Shown: positions 7,386 to 15,813 of the stretch, one piece after another
How the letters are laid out: each line of letters begins with the position of its first letter
Position numbering within the stretch: position 1 is the first letter of the stretch
Source of the DNA: Prevotella sp.
Lineage (GTDB): Bacteria; Bacteroidota; Bacteroidia; Bacteroidales; Bacteroidaceae
Assembly (NCBI GenBank): GCA_017442825.1
Contig: JAFRYZ010000044.1
Coordinates: forward strand, 60,148 to 124,147
Length of the DNA: 64,000 bases
Direction: 5' to 3'
Position numbers and translations under genes: made by a program
The notes under the pieces: generated by a model
What the model was told of the DNA's origin: nothing
Seen by the model: the letters and a program-made list of their open reading frames with translations, nothing else
Database searches by the model: none

Positions 7386-8675
7386 CTATTTAACATTACT
7401 ATTCAACAACCATTCCAATACTGAAATAATATGAATAGTCTTTCCTTCTATCTCCACATCACAAGTCTGGGTAAACGCAATAAGTGTCAGCCGATTGCAA
7501 GACAGTGCAGCAGATGCCTTGATGAGTGATGATGTTTCACGATCGTATGCTTTTACACTATCTATCTCGTATGCCACTTGTATCAGCTCAACAGCCTTGC
7601 TCTGGTCGCAAACCACAAAGTCTATCTCTTTTGCTCTTGGAGTGGGTTTGTGATAATAAATATCCAGAAAATTTTGGGCACTACGTCTCAACAGCTCAAT
7701 ATACACAACATTTTCAAGTCGCCAGCCTAAGTTCTCCTGAGCCAAGACATTGTCTCTGTTTCCTTGCAAGCCCGCATCGACAATATATACTTTCTGGTTG
7801 CGTACACGCTCCTTACTTTTAAAGGAATGGCGAGTGAGCAACTGAATCAGGAACGCCTGACCAAGATAGTCAATGTACTTCTTCGCTGTTTTGTCGGCAA
7901 TTCCCAACAATTCAGACATCTCGTCGTAATTAACTTCCTGGCAGGCATTGTTGATGAGGTGATGAGCCAGTTTACGCAGCGCTTCAATGTTACGTATCTT
8001 GAAACGTTTCTGTATGTCTTTACGAAGAATGGCCTCTATCAAACTCTGAACATACGCCCGCTTATTCCGAAGACCCTGCATCTCAGGAAATCCGCCGTCG
8101 TGGATATAGTCCATGAAGGCACGCTTGCGTTCGGCTTCAGCCTTGGTGGTTATTCCTTGTGTGTCAATATGGTGATATTGGCAATATTCTGAGAAAGAGA
8201 ACGGGAAGAGATGTATTTCGTTGTAACGTCCTGTCAGGTGTGTTGCCAATTCGCCGCTAAGCAGTTTGGCATTACTGCCTGTAACAAAGATATGCAAGTC
8301 TGTACGAAGCAGACGGTTCACAAAAAGATACCAACCATCTACGTCCTGTATTTCGTCAAGAACCAGATAAGGGATATCTGTACCATATAACTGATAAACA
8401 CAAGAGAGTACCGTATTCAGGTCTTCTGTCTTCATATCTGCCAGACGGTCGTCATCAAGATTGACATAACCATAACGGATACCACGCTCCATCAATACCT
8501 TGTGACAGAGTGTAGATTTCCCACTTCTACGCACTCCTATCACCACCTGAGCCATCTTGGTTTCAAACTCAAAGAGTGCCTCTTCCTTACGAGCAACCCA
8601 CTTTTGAGGCTTGTAGCCTTTTATTTCCTCCTGTTGCTCAGCCAGTACTTGAAGTATTATTTTCTCGTCTATCAT
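7386..8675 (-). CDS. AAA ATPase with DUF4143 domain
   Basis: The product is 429 residues from the ATG at 8675. It has Walker A GVRRSGKST (about residues 47-55), Walker B VLDEIQ, an arginine-finger region around FVTGSNAKLLSG, and a C-terminal DUF4143 winged-helix/nuclease-like domain. The domain includes the motif region EIDFVV, as in PD-(D/E)xK relatives. This family is common in Bacteroidota and is often found in mobile or defence regions; its cellular role is not established. It sits between hsdS and hsdR and has its own promoter candidate (8694-8701). A start at 8696 is rejected because it is a TTG overlapping that -7 element. Confidence 0.82.
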   Translation of the reverse strand: MIDEKIILQVLAEQQEEIKGYKPQKWVARKEEALFEFETKMAQVVIGVRRSGKSTLCHKVLMERGIRYGYVNLDDDRLADMKTEDLNTVLSCVYQLYGTDIPYLVLDEIQDVDGWYLFVNRLLRTDLHIFVTGSNAKLLSGELATHLTGRYNEIHLFPFSFSEYCQYHHIDTQGITTKAEAERKRAFMDYIHDGGFPEMQGLRNKRAYVQSLIEAILRKDIQKRFKIRNIEALRKLAHHLINNACQEVNYDEMSELLGIADKTAKKYIDYLGQAFLIQLLTRHSFKSKERVRNQKVYIVDAGLQGNRDNVLAQENLGWRLENVVYIELLRRSAQNFLDIYYHKPTPRAKEIDFVVCDQSKAVELIQVAYEIDSVKAYDRETSSLIKASAALSCNRLTLIAFTQTCDVEIEGKTIHIISVLEWLLNSNVK

Positions 8676-8693
8676 TCTCTTATGTTTAGGCCA

Positions 8694-8701
8694 CAAAGAT
8701 A
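8694..8701 (-). promoter_or_regulatory. -7 promoter element (TATCTTTG) for the DUF4143 ATPase
   Basis: TAnnTTTG on the minus strand, about 18 bp before the ATG at 8675, inside the hsd gene cluster. The ATPase and hsdR may therefore be transcribed independently of hsdM-hsdS. Confidence 0.5.
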
Positions 8702-8792
8702 CAAAAACTTTTTTTATTACGATAAAATGCAGAAAAAAGATGTCTAGAATACGATAAAATGTATTATTTCCCTCTCTAAAATACGCTAATTC

Positions 8793-9956
8793 CTATTCAA
8801 ATACTTGTCGTAATATGGCTTGTTTTAAGGCATCGCACTCCTGAGAAATCTTGTCGTAGTTCTCTTGGAGGCGGTCAACCTTGGATTTAAGGGAGTCGAG
8901 AGTGGCGACGATGGATTGCTGCTCGGAGAGAGAAGGAATTTTAATAAGAAAATTCCTCAAATAGCCCAATGATACAAATTTTTGGGTTGTACCTTTTGAA
9001 TCATTCTGCATTTTTAACAAGACATTATCATTTAACAAATAATATCTTAAGAATTCGCCAGATTGATTAGAAGGAACCTTAAATAATGCCATATTCTTAA
9101 TTGCATAATTGGGCTTTTCCTGAACATAAACAGGGTTCCCTATTGTTCCTATCATAGCGAAAAGAACATCTCCAATATCAACTTTACTTCTATTATTTAT
9201 AGCGTTATAATCCTCCTCTGAAATAAAGCTTACATTAGACATATCCAATATACCACCTCTTAGATTCTTAGATGTGACTAAGGGATAGCCTGTTTCATGA
9301 TATTTAGGACTATCATGAGTTCCGTCACGAACATCATATAAATCAGAAAACGTTTTCTCTTCCCATCCTTCTTTTGGTTCAAGCATTTCTTTGAGTGATG
9401 CTTGGAAGAGGGCTTTGGCTTCATTGAGGGCTTTTTCTGCATTAGCCTTCATCGCATCTATCTTTGCAAAAGCAGAGTCAAGATAATCAACGATGGATTG
9501 CTGCTCGGAGAGAGGAGGAACAGGGATTGTTATTTCTTCAACCACCTTTTTAGATATTTCCTTAAATGTGGCTCCAGTACCTAACGAATTCAAGTACTCT
9601 GTCTTTCCCCAAAACCACCAATATAAGAATTCGTTATTAATTTCTTTGCCACATACAACGCATTTGAAGCCTTGATTGCAATATGTTGGAACTTTATTGA
9701 TTACGACCTTGCCTATTGGTGCTCTTGAAGATAAGATGACAGTTCCTTCTGGTAATAACTTTAGGCTTTTTGCTTTTACAGCAGCTTCAGTTATCTTCTT
9801 CCTTGAATCATAAAGATAATGACTGCCGTCTAATTCGGCAGGAGAAATCCAGCATAAATTTCCATCCCAATACTCCGCAATGTTTGTATTGGGCGTAGTT
9901 CCGCCAATTACTGATCCAATATCTTTAATTTTTTTATATTCCCACCCTTCTTTCAT
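8793..9956 (-). CDS. hsdS: Type I restriction-modification specificity subunit
   Basis: The 387-residue protein shows the two-repeat HsdS layout: target-recognition domain 1 (about 1-150), a central conserved coiled coil (SEQQSIVDYLDSAF), target-recognition domain 2 (about 195-345) and a C-terminal coiled coil (SEQQSIVATLDSLK). It sets the DNA sequence recognised by the HsdM/HsdR complex. Its start overlaps the stop of a short frame at 9953-10075 by ATGA, which points to translational coupling with the upstream gene. The two conserved regions share a 25-bp identical DNA segment (8908-8932 and 9490-9514) suitable for domain swapping. The target-recognition regions are more AT-rich than the neighbouring hsdM, as is common for exchanged TRDs. 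Confidence 0.93.
   Translation of the reverse strand: MKEGWEYKKIKDIGSVIGGTTPNTNIAEYWDGNLCWISPAELDGSHYLYDSRKKITEAAVKAKSLKLLPEGTVILSSRAPIGKVVINKVPTYCNQGFKCVVCGKEINNEFLYWWFWGKTEYLNSLGTGATFKEISKKVVEEITIPVPPLSEQQSIVDYLDSAFAKIDAMKANAEKALNEAKALFQASLKEMLEPKEGWEEKTFSDLYDVRDGTHDSPKYHETGYPLVTSKNLRGGILDMSNVSFISEEDYNAINNRSKVDIGDVLFAMIGTIGNPVYVQEKPNYAIKNMALFKVPSNQSGEFLRYYLLNDNVLLKMQNDSKGTTQKFVSLGYLRNFLIKIPSLSEQQSIVATLDSLKSKVDRLQENYDKISQECDALKQAILRQVFE
8908..8932. repeat. 25-bp direct repeat in hsdS, copy 1
   Basis: Identical to 9490-9514. It encodes the start of the C-terminal conserved region (LSEQQSIV). Confidence 0.85.
9490..9514. repeat. 25-bp direct repeat in hsdS, copy 2
   Basis: Identical to 8908-8932. 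It encodes the start of the central conserved region. Recombination between the copies would remove or exchange the second target-recognition domain. Confidence 0.85.
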
Positions 9957-10410
9957 TTCTCGTCCTCCTTTACTTCGTTATCATCACTGGGAAAGTTGTC
10001 GAAGCGAGCTTGAGCGGCTTCGAGGGATTTCTGTATCTGTCTATAAGTGGCATATCTATTAGGAAATGAGACCATGACAATTTTGACACCAGTGGTGACA
10101 CAATTTGAATATCAGGAAACATTTGGGCAAATTGCATCATTCTACGGATATTCTTCTCGTCGAATCCCTTCGAGCCATATTCTTCTCTCAATTGTCGCGC
10201 CACTGATGCGACAATTTGTTTTCCGTACTCAGCACGCTTATTATCAAGCACTTCTGTGTTTATTCGTTTTCCTATTTGCCAGTACATAATACTTAAAGCA
10301 TAGTTGGCTGTTGCAGCCACATGGCCTCGCGCCTGCTCAATGATCTGGCGTAAGTCCGTAATCAAGGATTCTGTCGCAACCTGCGACACAATTTGCTTCT
10401 CTTCTTTCAT
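9953..10410 (-). pseudogene. DUF1016 N-terminal remnant fused to an unrelated tail
   Basis: The frame 9970-10410 (146 residues) begins at an ATG overlapping the hsdM stop (ATGA). It matches the N-terminal domain of DUF1016 (YhcG-like) proteins up to the LSWSHF motif, with a QARGHVAATANYALSIMYWQIG-like helix region. After that it loses similarity and ends early. The C-terminal nuclease half usual in the family, which brings it to about 330-350 residues, is absent. A second frame (9953-10075) reads MVSFPNRYATYRQIQKSLE and ends at a TGA overlapping the hsdS ATG. An internal deletion has probably joined the start of one gene to the end of another while keeping the translational coupling hsdM-x-hsdS. 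Confidence 0.65.
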
Positions 10411-11864
10411 TTCACCATCTCCATGATTTCGTTGATAAGCGTCTGATTCTCCTGCCCAAGGGCAAGGATTGTCTGTGCTATCTCGCTGGGTGTTCGCTCA
10501 TCCACTTCCTCCACCTTGTTGGGGTTCTTCACACTGAGGTCGCAACTGTCGTCGAGGGTGCTCACATCGAGCGTCCACGAATGCTCGCTCTCTGCCTGTG
10601 TCTTCTGCAAAGTGAGGAACTCCTCCATATCAGCCTCGGTCAACGGCTGCGTCTTGGTGAAGTGCTTATCTACCTGATAATACCAAATCTTCTCCGTCGG
10701 TTCGCCCTTGGTGAAGAACAAGACAACCGTTTTCACACCTGCACCCGTGAACACGCCTGAAGGAAGGTCGAGAACAGTATGAAGGTTGCAGTTCTCCAAC
10801 AACATCTTGCGGATGGCACTGGCATCGCCATTGCTCAGGAAAGTATTCTTGATGACGATGCCGGCACGACCGCCAGCCTTCAGCATCTTGATGAAGTGCT
10901 GCATGAACATATAGGCGGTTTCCGCTGTGCGAATCTCAAAGTTCTGCAGCACCTCGCCACGCTCATTGCCACCAAACGGGGGATTGGCAAGGATGACATT
11001 CTTGCGGTCGCTCTCCTGTATCTGGCTGAGGTTCATCGCCAGCGTGTTGCCGTGTGTGATGTTGGGGGCAGAAACGCCGTGGAATATCATGTTCATCGTG
11101 GCGATGATATAGGGCAGACCTTTCTTCTCTTTGCCATAGAAGGTGTCTTTCTGCAAGATTTCGTGGTCCTTCACACTCTTGATTTTGTCCTTCATGTAGA
11201 GGAAAGCCTCGCAGAGGAAGCCAGCCGAACCGCAGGCAGGGTCATAAACCGTTTCGCCAATCTTCGGGTCAACCACCTTGATGATGCTACGAATCAATGG
11301 ACGTGGTGTGTAATACTCACCACCATTTCGGCCTGCATTACCCATTCGCTGGATGTTGCTCTCATAGAGCACGGTCATCTCGTGCTTATCCTCGGCGCTC
11401 TGGAAGTGGAGTTCATCAATCATGTTGATGATCTCGCGCATGTTGAAGCCGGAGCGAATCTTGTTGTGCAGCTCACCGAAGATTTCACCTATTTTATATT
11501 CAAGGCTATCCGTCTGGGTAGCGGTGTTCTGGAAGTCTTTGAGGTAAGGAAAGAGTTTTTGGTCGACAAACTCCACCAGGTCGTCGCCACTCATGACGTT
11601 CACGGTGTCCAATACCATCTTGCCCGTCTGCGGGTCGCGCTTCTTGGGCGTAGCCCACTGGCTCCAACGATAGAAACCCGACACCAGTCGTTTGTAAGTC
11701 TTGCCTTCCAACTCCGCTTCATCCTCTCTTTCCGTTTCGAGGTCATCAAGATATTTCAGGAAGAGCATCCATGATTTCTGTTCCAGATAGTCTAACTCAC
11801 TACCGCAACCCTGCTCCTTCCAAAGTATTTGGTCAATTGCTTTGAACGTGTTCTCGTATTTCAT
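10407..11864 (-). CDS. hsdM: Type I DNA methyltransferase subunit M (N6-adenine)
   Basis: The 485-residue protein has the HsdM N-terminal domain (about 1-130) and the methyltransferase domain. The latter has motif I (DPACGSAGFL, S-adenosylmethionine binding) and motif IV NPPFGG (catalytic, adenine-N6). It methylates the site chosen by HsdS and forms the M2S core of the complex. It is first in the minus-strand cluster and overlaps the DUF1016 remnant by four bases. A TATCTTTG promoter element lies at 11908-11915. All key motifs look intact, so modification activity is expected even though hsdR is broken. Confidence 0.95.
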   Translation of the reverse strand: MKYENTFKAIDQILWKEQGCGSELDYLEQKSWMLFLKYLDDLETEREDEAELEGKTYKRLVSGFYRWSQWATPKKRDPQTGKMVLDTVNVMSGDDLVEFVDQKLFPYLKDFQNTATQTDSLEYKIGEIFGELHNKIRSGFNMREIINMIDELHFQSAEDKHEMTVLYESNIQRMGNAGRNGGEYYTPRPLIRSIIKVVDPKIGETVYDPACGSAGFLCEAFLYMKDKIKSVKDHEILQKDTFYGKEKKGLPYIIATMNMIFHGVSAPNITHGNTLAMNLSQIQESDRKNVILANPPFGGNERGEVLQNFEIRTAETAYMFMQHFIKMLKAGGRAGIVIKNTFLSNGDASAIRKMLLENCNLHTVLDLPSGVFTGAGVKTVVLFFTKGEPTEKIWYYQVDKHFTKTQPLTEADMEEFLTLQKTQAESEHSWTLDVSTLDDSCDLSVKNPNKVEEVDERTPSEIAQTILALGQENQTLINEIMEMVK

Positions 11865-11907
11865 GATTTACATGCTTTTTGCCCATTAGTATTAAGAATC
11901 TTTGCCA

Positions 11908-11915
11908 CAAAGATA
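11908..11915 (-). promoter_or_regulatory. -7 promoter element (TATCTTTG) of the hsd operon
   Basis: TAnnTTTG match 44 bp upstream of the hsdM ATG on the minus strand. Confidence 0.5.
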
Positions 11916-12027
11916 CACATATTTTGCGGAATAGGCGAGCGACAACTATTTTTTTTGCAAATAAGTGGAAAACTTTCGTTTCTCTTGTTTCTTGAATAGA
12001 CCCTCCCGTTTCGTGAATAGCATAAAA

Positions 12028-12058
12028 TCCCCCCACAAGCCAAGTGGCTTGCAGGGGG
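12028..12058. terminator. GC-rich hairpin upstream of hsdM
   Basis: An imperfect inverted repeat, CCCC..CAAGCCA / TGGCTTG..GGGG, with a 2-nt loop. No clear T-run follows on the plus strand. It may end transcription coming from the hsdR relic side or insulate the hsd promoter. Confidence 0.35.
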
Positions 12059-12059
12059 C

Positions 12060-12332
12060 AGGATAACACCTATAATAAAGAGCGAGGAGGGACGAGGGAG
12101 GGTTACGGCTGCTACAAGCGGACTGGATGCTACGAGCAGAGAGTTCCTGGAGGGGGCTATCGCGGACTACAACCTGATGTTTGGCACCAAATACTCGACG
12201 GACAGCGAGAAGTTCCAAAACTACTACAAGGACTTGTCGCTGAGGATGAAGGTGAGAGAAACGGCACAGCGAGAAGCAAAGGAAATCAGCATGCAACCCA
12301 CTGAACTGGATATGGCTGCAGAGCCAAAGTAG
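12060..12332 (+). pseudogene. Relic of a second type I R subunit (HsdR fragment)
   Basis: The plus-strand frame ending at TAG 12332 reads about 90 codons. It contains FLEGAIADYNLMFGTKYST followed by a YYKDLSLRMK-type stretch. This resembles the helicase-domain region of EcoR124-type HsdR, where it precedes the VVDMFLTGFDA motif. Similarity is lost just after that point, so only an internal fragment is left. It has no convincing start and it opposes the intact hsd cluster. It probably marks an earlier or alternative type I system at this site. Confidence 0.5.
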
Positions 12333-12367
12333 TCAACTAAAATCGTTAAACTACACTTATTAGCAAT

Positions 12368-12451
12368 AGTACGAAGGCTTCGTACTGGCAGTACGAAGCG
12401 TAAAAACTGGCAGTACGAAGCTTTAAAACTGCCAGTTCGAAACTTTCGAAC
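12368..12451. repeat. Alternating 9-bp palindrome cluster (AGTACGAAG units)
   Basis: Six copies of AGTACGAAG or the variant AGTTCGAAA occur in orientations +, -, +, +, +, -. Together they form three hairpins: AGTACGAAG-G-CTTCGTACT (12368-12386), CTTCGTACT-GGC-AGTACGAAG (12378-12398) and AGTTCGAAA-C-TTTCGAACT. An ACTGGCAG/CTGCCAGT pair brackets the centre. The region 12333-12559 has no gene. Confidence 0.75.
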
Positions 12452-12559
12452 TGAGCAAACTACAATACAATGATGGCGTCAGTCCTTTTTCCACTTTGCT
12501 ATTTGAGTATAAAGGTAATATCTATAAAATGAAACTAGCAAAAAGTATTATAAAAAAAA

Positions 12560-12589
12560 ATGCAGGCGGGAGATTGCTCCCGCCTGCAT
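12560..12589 (-). terminator. Terminator of nhaD
   Basis: A perfect hairpin with 13-bp arms and an ATTG/CAAT loop is followed on the minus strand by a run of nine T residues, 20 bp after the nhaD stop. Confidence 0.9.
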
Positions 12590-12610
12590 GCGTATATATA
12601 AAATAGGTGG

Positions 12611-13948
12611 TTAAGCTACGAAGATGAAGGTGCGGATAACCCAATAGCTGAAGATACCTGCGATATAGCCAATGAAGACTACCCAGGAAATTTTCTTGAG
12701 ATACCAACCGAAGGTGATCTTCTCCAAGCCCATGACGACAACGCCTGCGGCGGAGCCGATGATAAGGATGGAACCGCCGACACCGGCACAGTAGGCAAGA
12801 AGCTGCCAGAAGACGCCATCGACAGCCAAATCGCCGGCAGCCTGTACTGGATACATTCCCATACAACCAGCCACGAGAGGTACGTTGTCAACGATACTCG
12901 ACAATACACCGATGATGCCAGTGACAAGATAGTGGTTGCCTTGGAAGGTTTCGTCAAGGGTCTTACCCAGCATCGTCAGCACACCAACTTCCTGCAATAC
13001 GGCTACAGCCATGAGGATGCCAAGGAAGAACATGATGGTGGAGAGGTCTATCTTGGTCATGATGTCGCTGACACGCTTTGCCATCGTATCATCTTCCGAT
13101 GTGTTGTAATGGAAGATTTCTGTGGTAGTCCACAGAATACCCAGTACCAAGAGAATGCCCATGAACGGAGGCAAATGGGTCAGGGTTTTGAAGATGGGAA
13201 CGAAAATCAGACCGCCGACACCGAGCCAGAAGATGATGTTGCGCTGGGTCTTGGTGAACTGGCTGACAGAGGATTTTGCCAAATTCTGAGACTTGTCGAA
13301 CTTGCCTTTGAGAGACAGGCTGAGGATGGCTACAGGGATCAACATCGAAATGAGTGAAGGGATGAAAATCTCTGTGAGCACGCCCTGTGTGGTGATGACT
13401 CCCTTAATCCACAACATGATGGTGGTGACGTCACCGATAGGTGAGAAGGCTCCACCAGAGTTGGCTGAAAGGATGATTGCGCCGGCATAGATGAGGCGCT
13501 CGTTGCGGCTCTGGACGAGCTTGCGAAGCACCATGATCATGACGATGGAGGTGGTGAGGTTGTCGAGGATGGCAGAGAGGAAGAAGGTCATGAATGCCAT
13601 GCGCCACAACAGCTTGCGCTTGGAGCGCGTCTTCAGGGCGTCACGTACGAAGTTGAAACCTCCGTTGGAATCGACAATCTCGACAATGGTCATGGCTCCC
13701 ATCAGGAAGAAGAGGGTGCCGGCGGCATCGCCTAGATGATGTTCAATGACTTCGGCAATGTGATGAATGACACCATCGGCGGCTATGGTAGGATAGTAGC
13801 TGCCTGGAGCCAACATCAACAATGTCCAACAGAACACACACATCAGCAAGGCTATAGCAGCCTTGTTGACTTTCGTCAGTGCTTCAAGGGCGATGCAGGC
13901 ATAGCCGATGACAAACACGACGACAATAGCAATTGTTAAAGTTGACAT
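12611..13948 (-). CDS. nhaD: NhaD-type Na+/H+ antiporter
   Basis: The 445-residue integral membrane protein has about 11-12 hydrophobic segments. Motifs of the NhaD/ArsB ion-transporter superfamily are present: DNLTTSIVMI, ANSGGAFSPIGDVTTIM and, in the second half, SSIVDNVPLVAG. The two DNxx(T/V) signatures are the inverted-repeat discontinuous helices of this fold. It exchanges cytoplasmic Na+ (or Li+) for protons and helps with salt and pH homeostasis. It is a single-gene unit with a tandem promoter module upstream (13982-14085) and a strong terminator downstream. Confidence 0.92.
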   Translation of the reverse strand: MSTLTIAIVVVFVIGYACIALEALTKVNKAAIALLMCVFCWTLLMLAPGSYYPTIAADGVIHHIAEVIEHHLGDAAGTLFFLMGAMTIVEIVDSNGGFNFVRDALKTRSKRKLLWRMAFMTFFLSAILDNLTTSIVMIMVLRKLVQSRNERLIYAGAIILSANSGGAFSPIGDVTTIMLWIKGVITTQGVLTEIFIPSLISMLIPVAILSLSLKGKFDKSQNLAKSSVSQFTKTQRNIIFWLGVGGLIFVPIFKTLTHLPPFMGILLVLGILWTTTEIFHYNTSEDDTMAKRVSDIMTKIDLSTIMFFLGILMAVAVLQEVGVLTMLGKTLDETFQGNHYLVTGIIGVLSSIVDNVPLVAGCMGMYPVQAAGDLAVDGVFWQLLAYCAGVGGSILIIGSAAGVVVMGLEKITFGWYLKKISWVVFIGYIAGIFSYWVIRTFIFVA

Positions 13949-13981
13949 AAATAATTATTAAGATTAAAACCTTATTTTGGG

Positions 13982-14085
13982 TGCAAAGGTACGATTAAGC
14001 GAGGACAAAAACAAAGAACTTGTTCTTTTTTTGTCGAGCGAGAGTATCTTCGACATCGTCAAAGGTACGATTAAGCGAGGACAAA
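13982..14085 (-). promoter_or_regulatory. Tandem-promoter repeat module, copy upstream of nhaD
   Basis: Two direct repeats beginning CAAAGGTACGATTAAGCGAG (13984 and 14060, 76 bp apart) each carry a minus-strand TACCTTTG. They flank a GAGCGAGAGTATCTTCGAC-like segment. The same arrangement (74 bp spacing) stands upstream of ffh at 57058-57157. The nearer TACCTTTG lies 36 bp before the nhaD start. Confidence 0.75.
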
Positions 14086-14188
14086 GCAAAAGGAAAACTT
14101 GTTTTTATTTTTTTTGTTAAGTAATAGAATCAGCCAAAAGTTGTGGATGGATTATCAAAAAATCCTTATTCTTTTGGTTTTTTATCCA

Positions 14189-14196
14189 TACCTTTG
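14189..14196 (+). promoter_or_regulatory. -7 promoter element (TACCTTTG) of the rhamnose operon
   Basis: TAnnTTTG match on the plus strand, 43 bp before the rhaB ATG. A TTTTGG box at 14172-14177 could be the -33 region. Confidence 0.6.
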
Positions 14197-14238
14197 CCTG
14201 CAGAAAACCTGAATGTTTCATTTTTTACAAAGGAAACC

Positions 14239-15708
14239 ATGAAATACTTTTTTGCTGCCGACCTGGGCGCGACAAGTGGCAGGACGATACTCGGAAGCCT
14301 GGATAAGGGCAAGTGCCAACTGGAAGAACTGACTCGTTTTCCTAACAACTTGATAGAAACGGGTGGCCACTTCTATTGGGACATCTATGCCTTGTACGAC
14401 GAGATTGTGAAGGGGCTGAAGGTGGCTGCCAGCCGTGGTGTGGAAATAACGAGCATCGGTATTGACACCTGGGGCGTGGACTTTGTATGCATTGGCGAAG
14501 ACAACGCCATCCTGCGCAATCCCCTCGCCTACCGCGACCCGCACACGTTCGGGGCTATGAAGGAGTATCTGGAGAATGTGAAATCAAGGAAAGAGGTGTA
14601 CGACATCACGGGCATCCAGTTCATGAACTTCAACACGCTGTTCCAACTCTATGCCATGAGGAAGGCGGACAATACGGCGCTGAAGCATGCCGCAAAGCTG
14701 CTGTTCCTGCCGGATGCGCTGAGTTGGATGCTGACGGGTGAGGCGGTGTGTGAATACACGATTGCCTCAACGTCGCAGATGCTGAACCCGATGACGGGAG
14801 AGCTGGACGAAATACTATTGGAGAGCATCGGACTGAGCCGTGACAAGTTCGGCAAAATGGTGATGCCGGGAACGATGATTGGAACACTGACGGAGGAACT
14901 GCAGAGGATGACGGGACTGGGGGCTGTGCCGGTGATTGCCGTCGCCGGTCACGACACGGGTTCTGCCGTAGCGGCAGTACCTGCAAAGGACGAACGGTTT
15001 GCCTACCTGTCGAGCGGCACTTGGTCGCTGATGGGCATTGAAACGAAGGATGCCATCATCAACGATAAAAGCTACGACTACAACTTCACCAACGAGGGCG
15101 GCGTAGAAGGTACAACGCGGTTTCTGAAAAACATCTGCGGCATGTGGCTCTACGAACGATGCCGCAAGGAATGGCCGGAAGAGGTACGGAAACTGTCGCA
15201 TCCAGAGCTGCAGGGCGGCGCCATGAAGGTGGAACCGTTTAAAAGTATCATTAATCCCGATGACGAAATGTTTGCGAATCCGTCTTCTATGACAGAAGCT
15301 ATACAAACCTATTGCCGTAAGACCGGACAGCACGTGCCACAGACGCCGGCGGAATTCTGCCGATGTATCTTCGACTCTCTGGCACTGCGCTACAGGCAGG
15401 TGTACAACTGGCTGCAAGAATTTGCATCGTTCGACATCAACGTGCTGCACATCATCGGTGGTGGTTCGCTGAACAAATACCTGAACCAGTTTACTGCCAA
15501 CGCACTGGGCATTGAGGTACTGGCAGGACCGCAGGAATGCACGGCACTGGGCAACATCATGATGCAGGCAAAGGCTGCCAACGAGGTGCAGGACATCTGG
15601 GAGATGCGATGCATCATTGCTGACAGCGTGGAACCCGTCAAATACGAACCGACGGACAAGGCTGCCTGGGATAAGGCTTTTGAGAAATATCTCGAAATAA
15701 CTGGATGA
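14239..15708 (+). CDS. rhaB: Rhamnulokinase
   Basis: The 489-residue FGGY-family sugar kinase has the N-terminal phosphate-binding motif DLGATSGR (about residues 8-15). It also has the WGVDFV segment (with the catalytic aspartate), GHDTGSAVAAVP, and IIGGGSLNKYLNQ near the C-terminus. RhaB phosphorylates L-rhamnulose to L-rhamnulose 1-phosphate in the cytoplasm. The ATG at 14239 is preferred over the frame's earlier ATG at 14143, because the promoter element lies between them and the protein homology begins with MKYFFAADLG. It is the first gene of a three-gene operon with the isomerase and aldolase. Confidence 0.92.
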   Translation: MKYFFAADLGATSGRTILGSLDKGKCQLEELTRFPNNLIETGGHFYWDIYALYDEIVKGLKVAASRGVEITSIGIDTWGVDFVCIGEDNAILRNPLAYRDPHTFGAMKEYLENVKSRKEVYDITGIQFMNFNTLFQLYAMRKADNTALKHAAKLLFLPDALSWMLTGEAVCEYTIASTSQMLNPMTGELDEILLESIGLSRDKFGKMVMPGTMIGTLTEELQRMTGLGAVPVIAVAGHDTGSAVAAVPAKDERFAYLSSGTWSLMGIETKDAIINDKSYDYNFTNEGGVEGTTRFLKNICGMWLYERCRKEWPEEVRKLSHPELQGGAMKVEPFKSIINPDDEMFANPSSMTEAIQTYCRKTGQHVPQTPAEFCRCIFDSLALRYRQVYNWLQEFASFDINVLHIIGGGSLNKYLNQFTANALGIEVLAGPQECTALGNIMMQAKAANEVQDIWEMRCIIADSVEPVKYEPTDKAAWDKAFEKYLEITG

Positions 15709-15775
15709 CGGAATGACGACAAAGGGATGCCGGAATGACGACAAAGGAAAACGGAATAACGGCATACCGACAGAA
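15698..15775. repeat. Degenerate array after rhaB (GGATGACGGAATGACGACAA units)
   Basis: Two near-identical 22-bp units, then CGGAATAA/CGGCATAC-like 8-bp units, start at the rhaB stop codon (TGA inside GGATGACGG) and fill most of the gap to the next gene. Confidence 0.65.
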
Positions 15776-15813
15776 AAAGAAGAAAAAAGAAAAAAACAAT
15801 AATAACAAACATT

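Noticed and set aside
8718-8762. Direct repeats ACGATAAAATG upstream of hsdS 3' end as an attachment site
   Set aside because: Only 11 bp in an AT-rich gap, with no integrase nearby; recorded as chance or a weak regulatory repeat.
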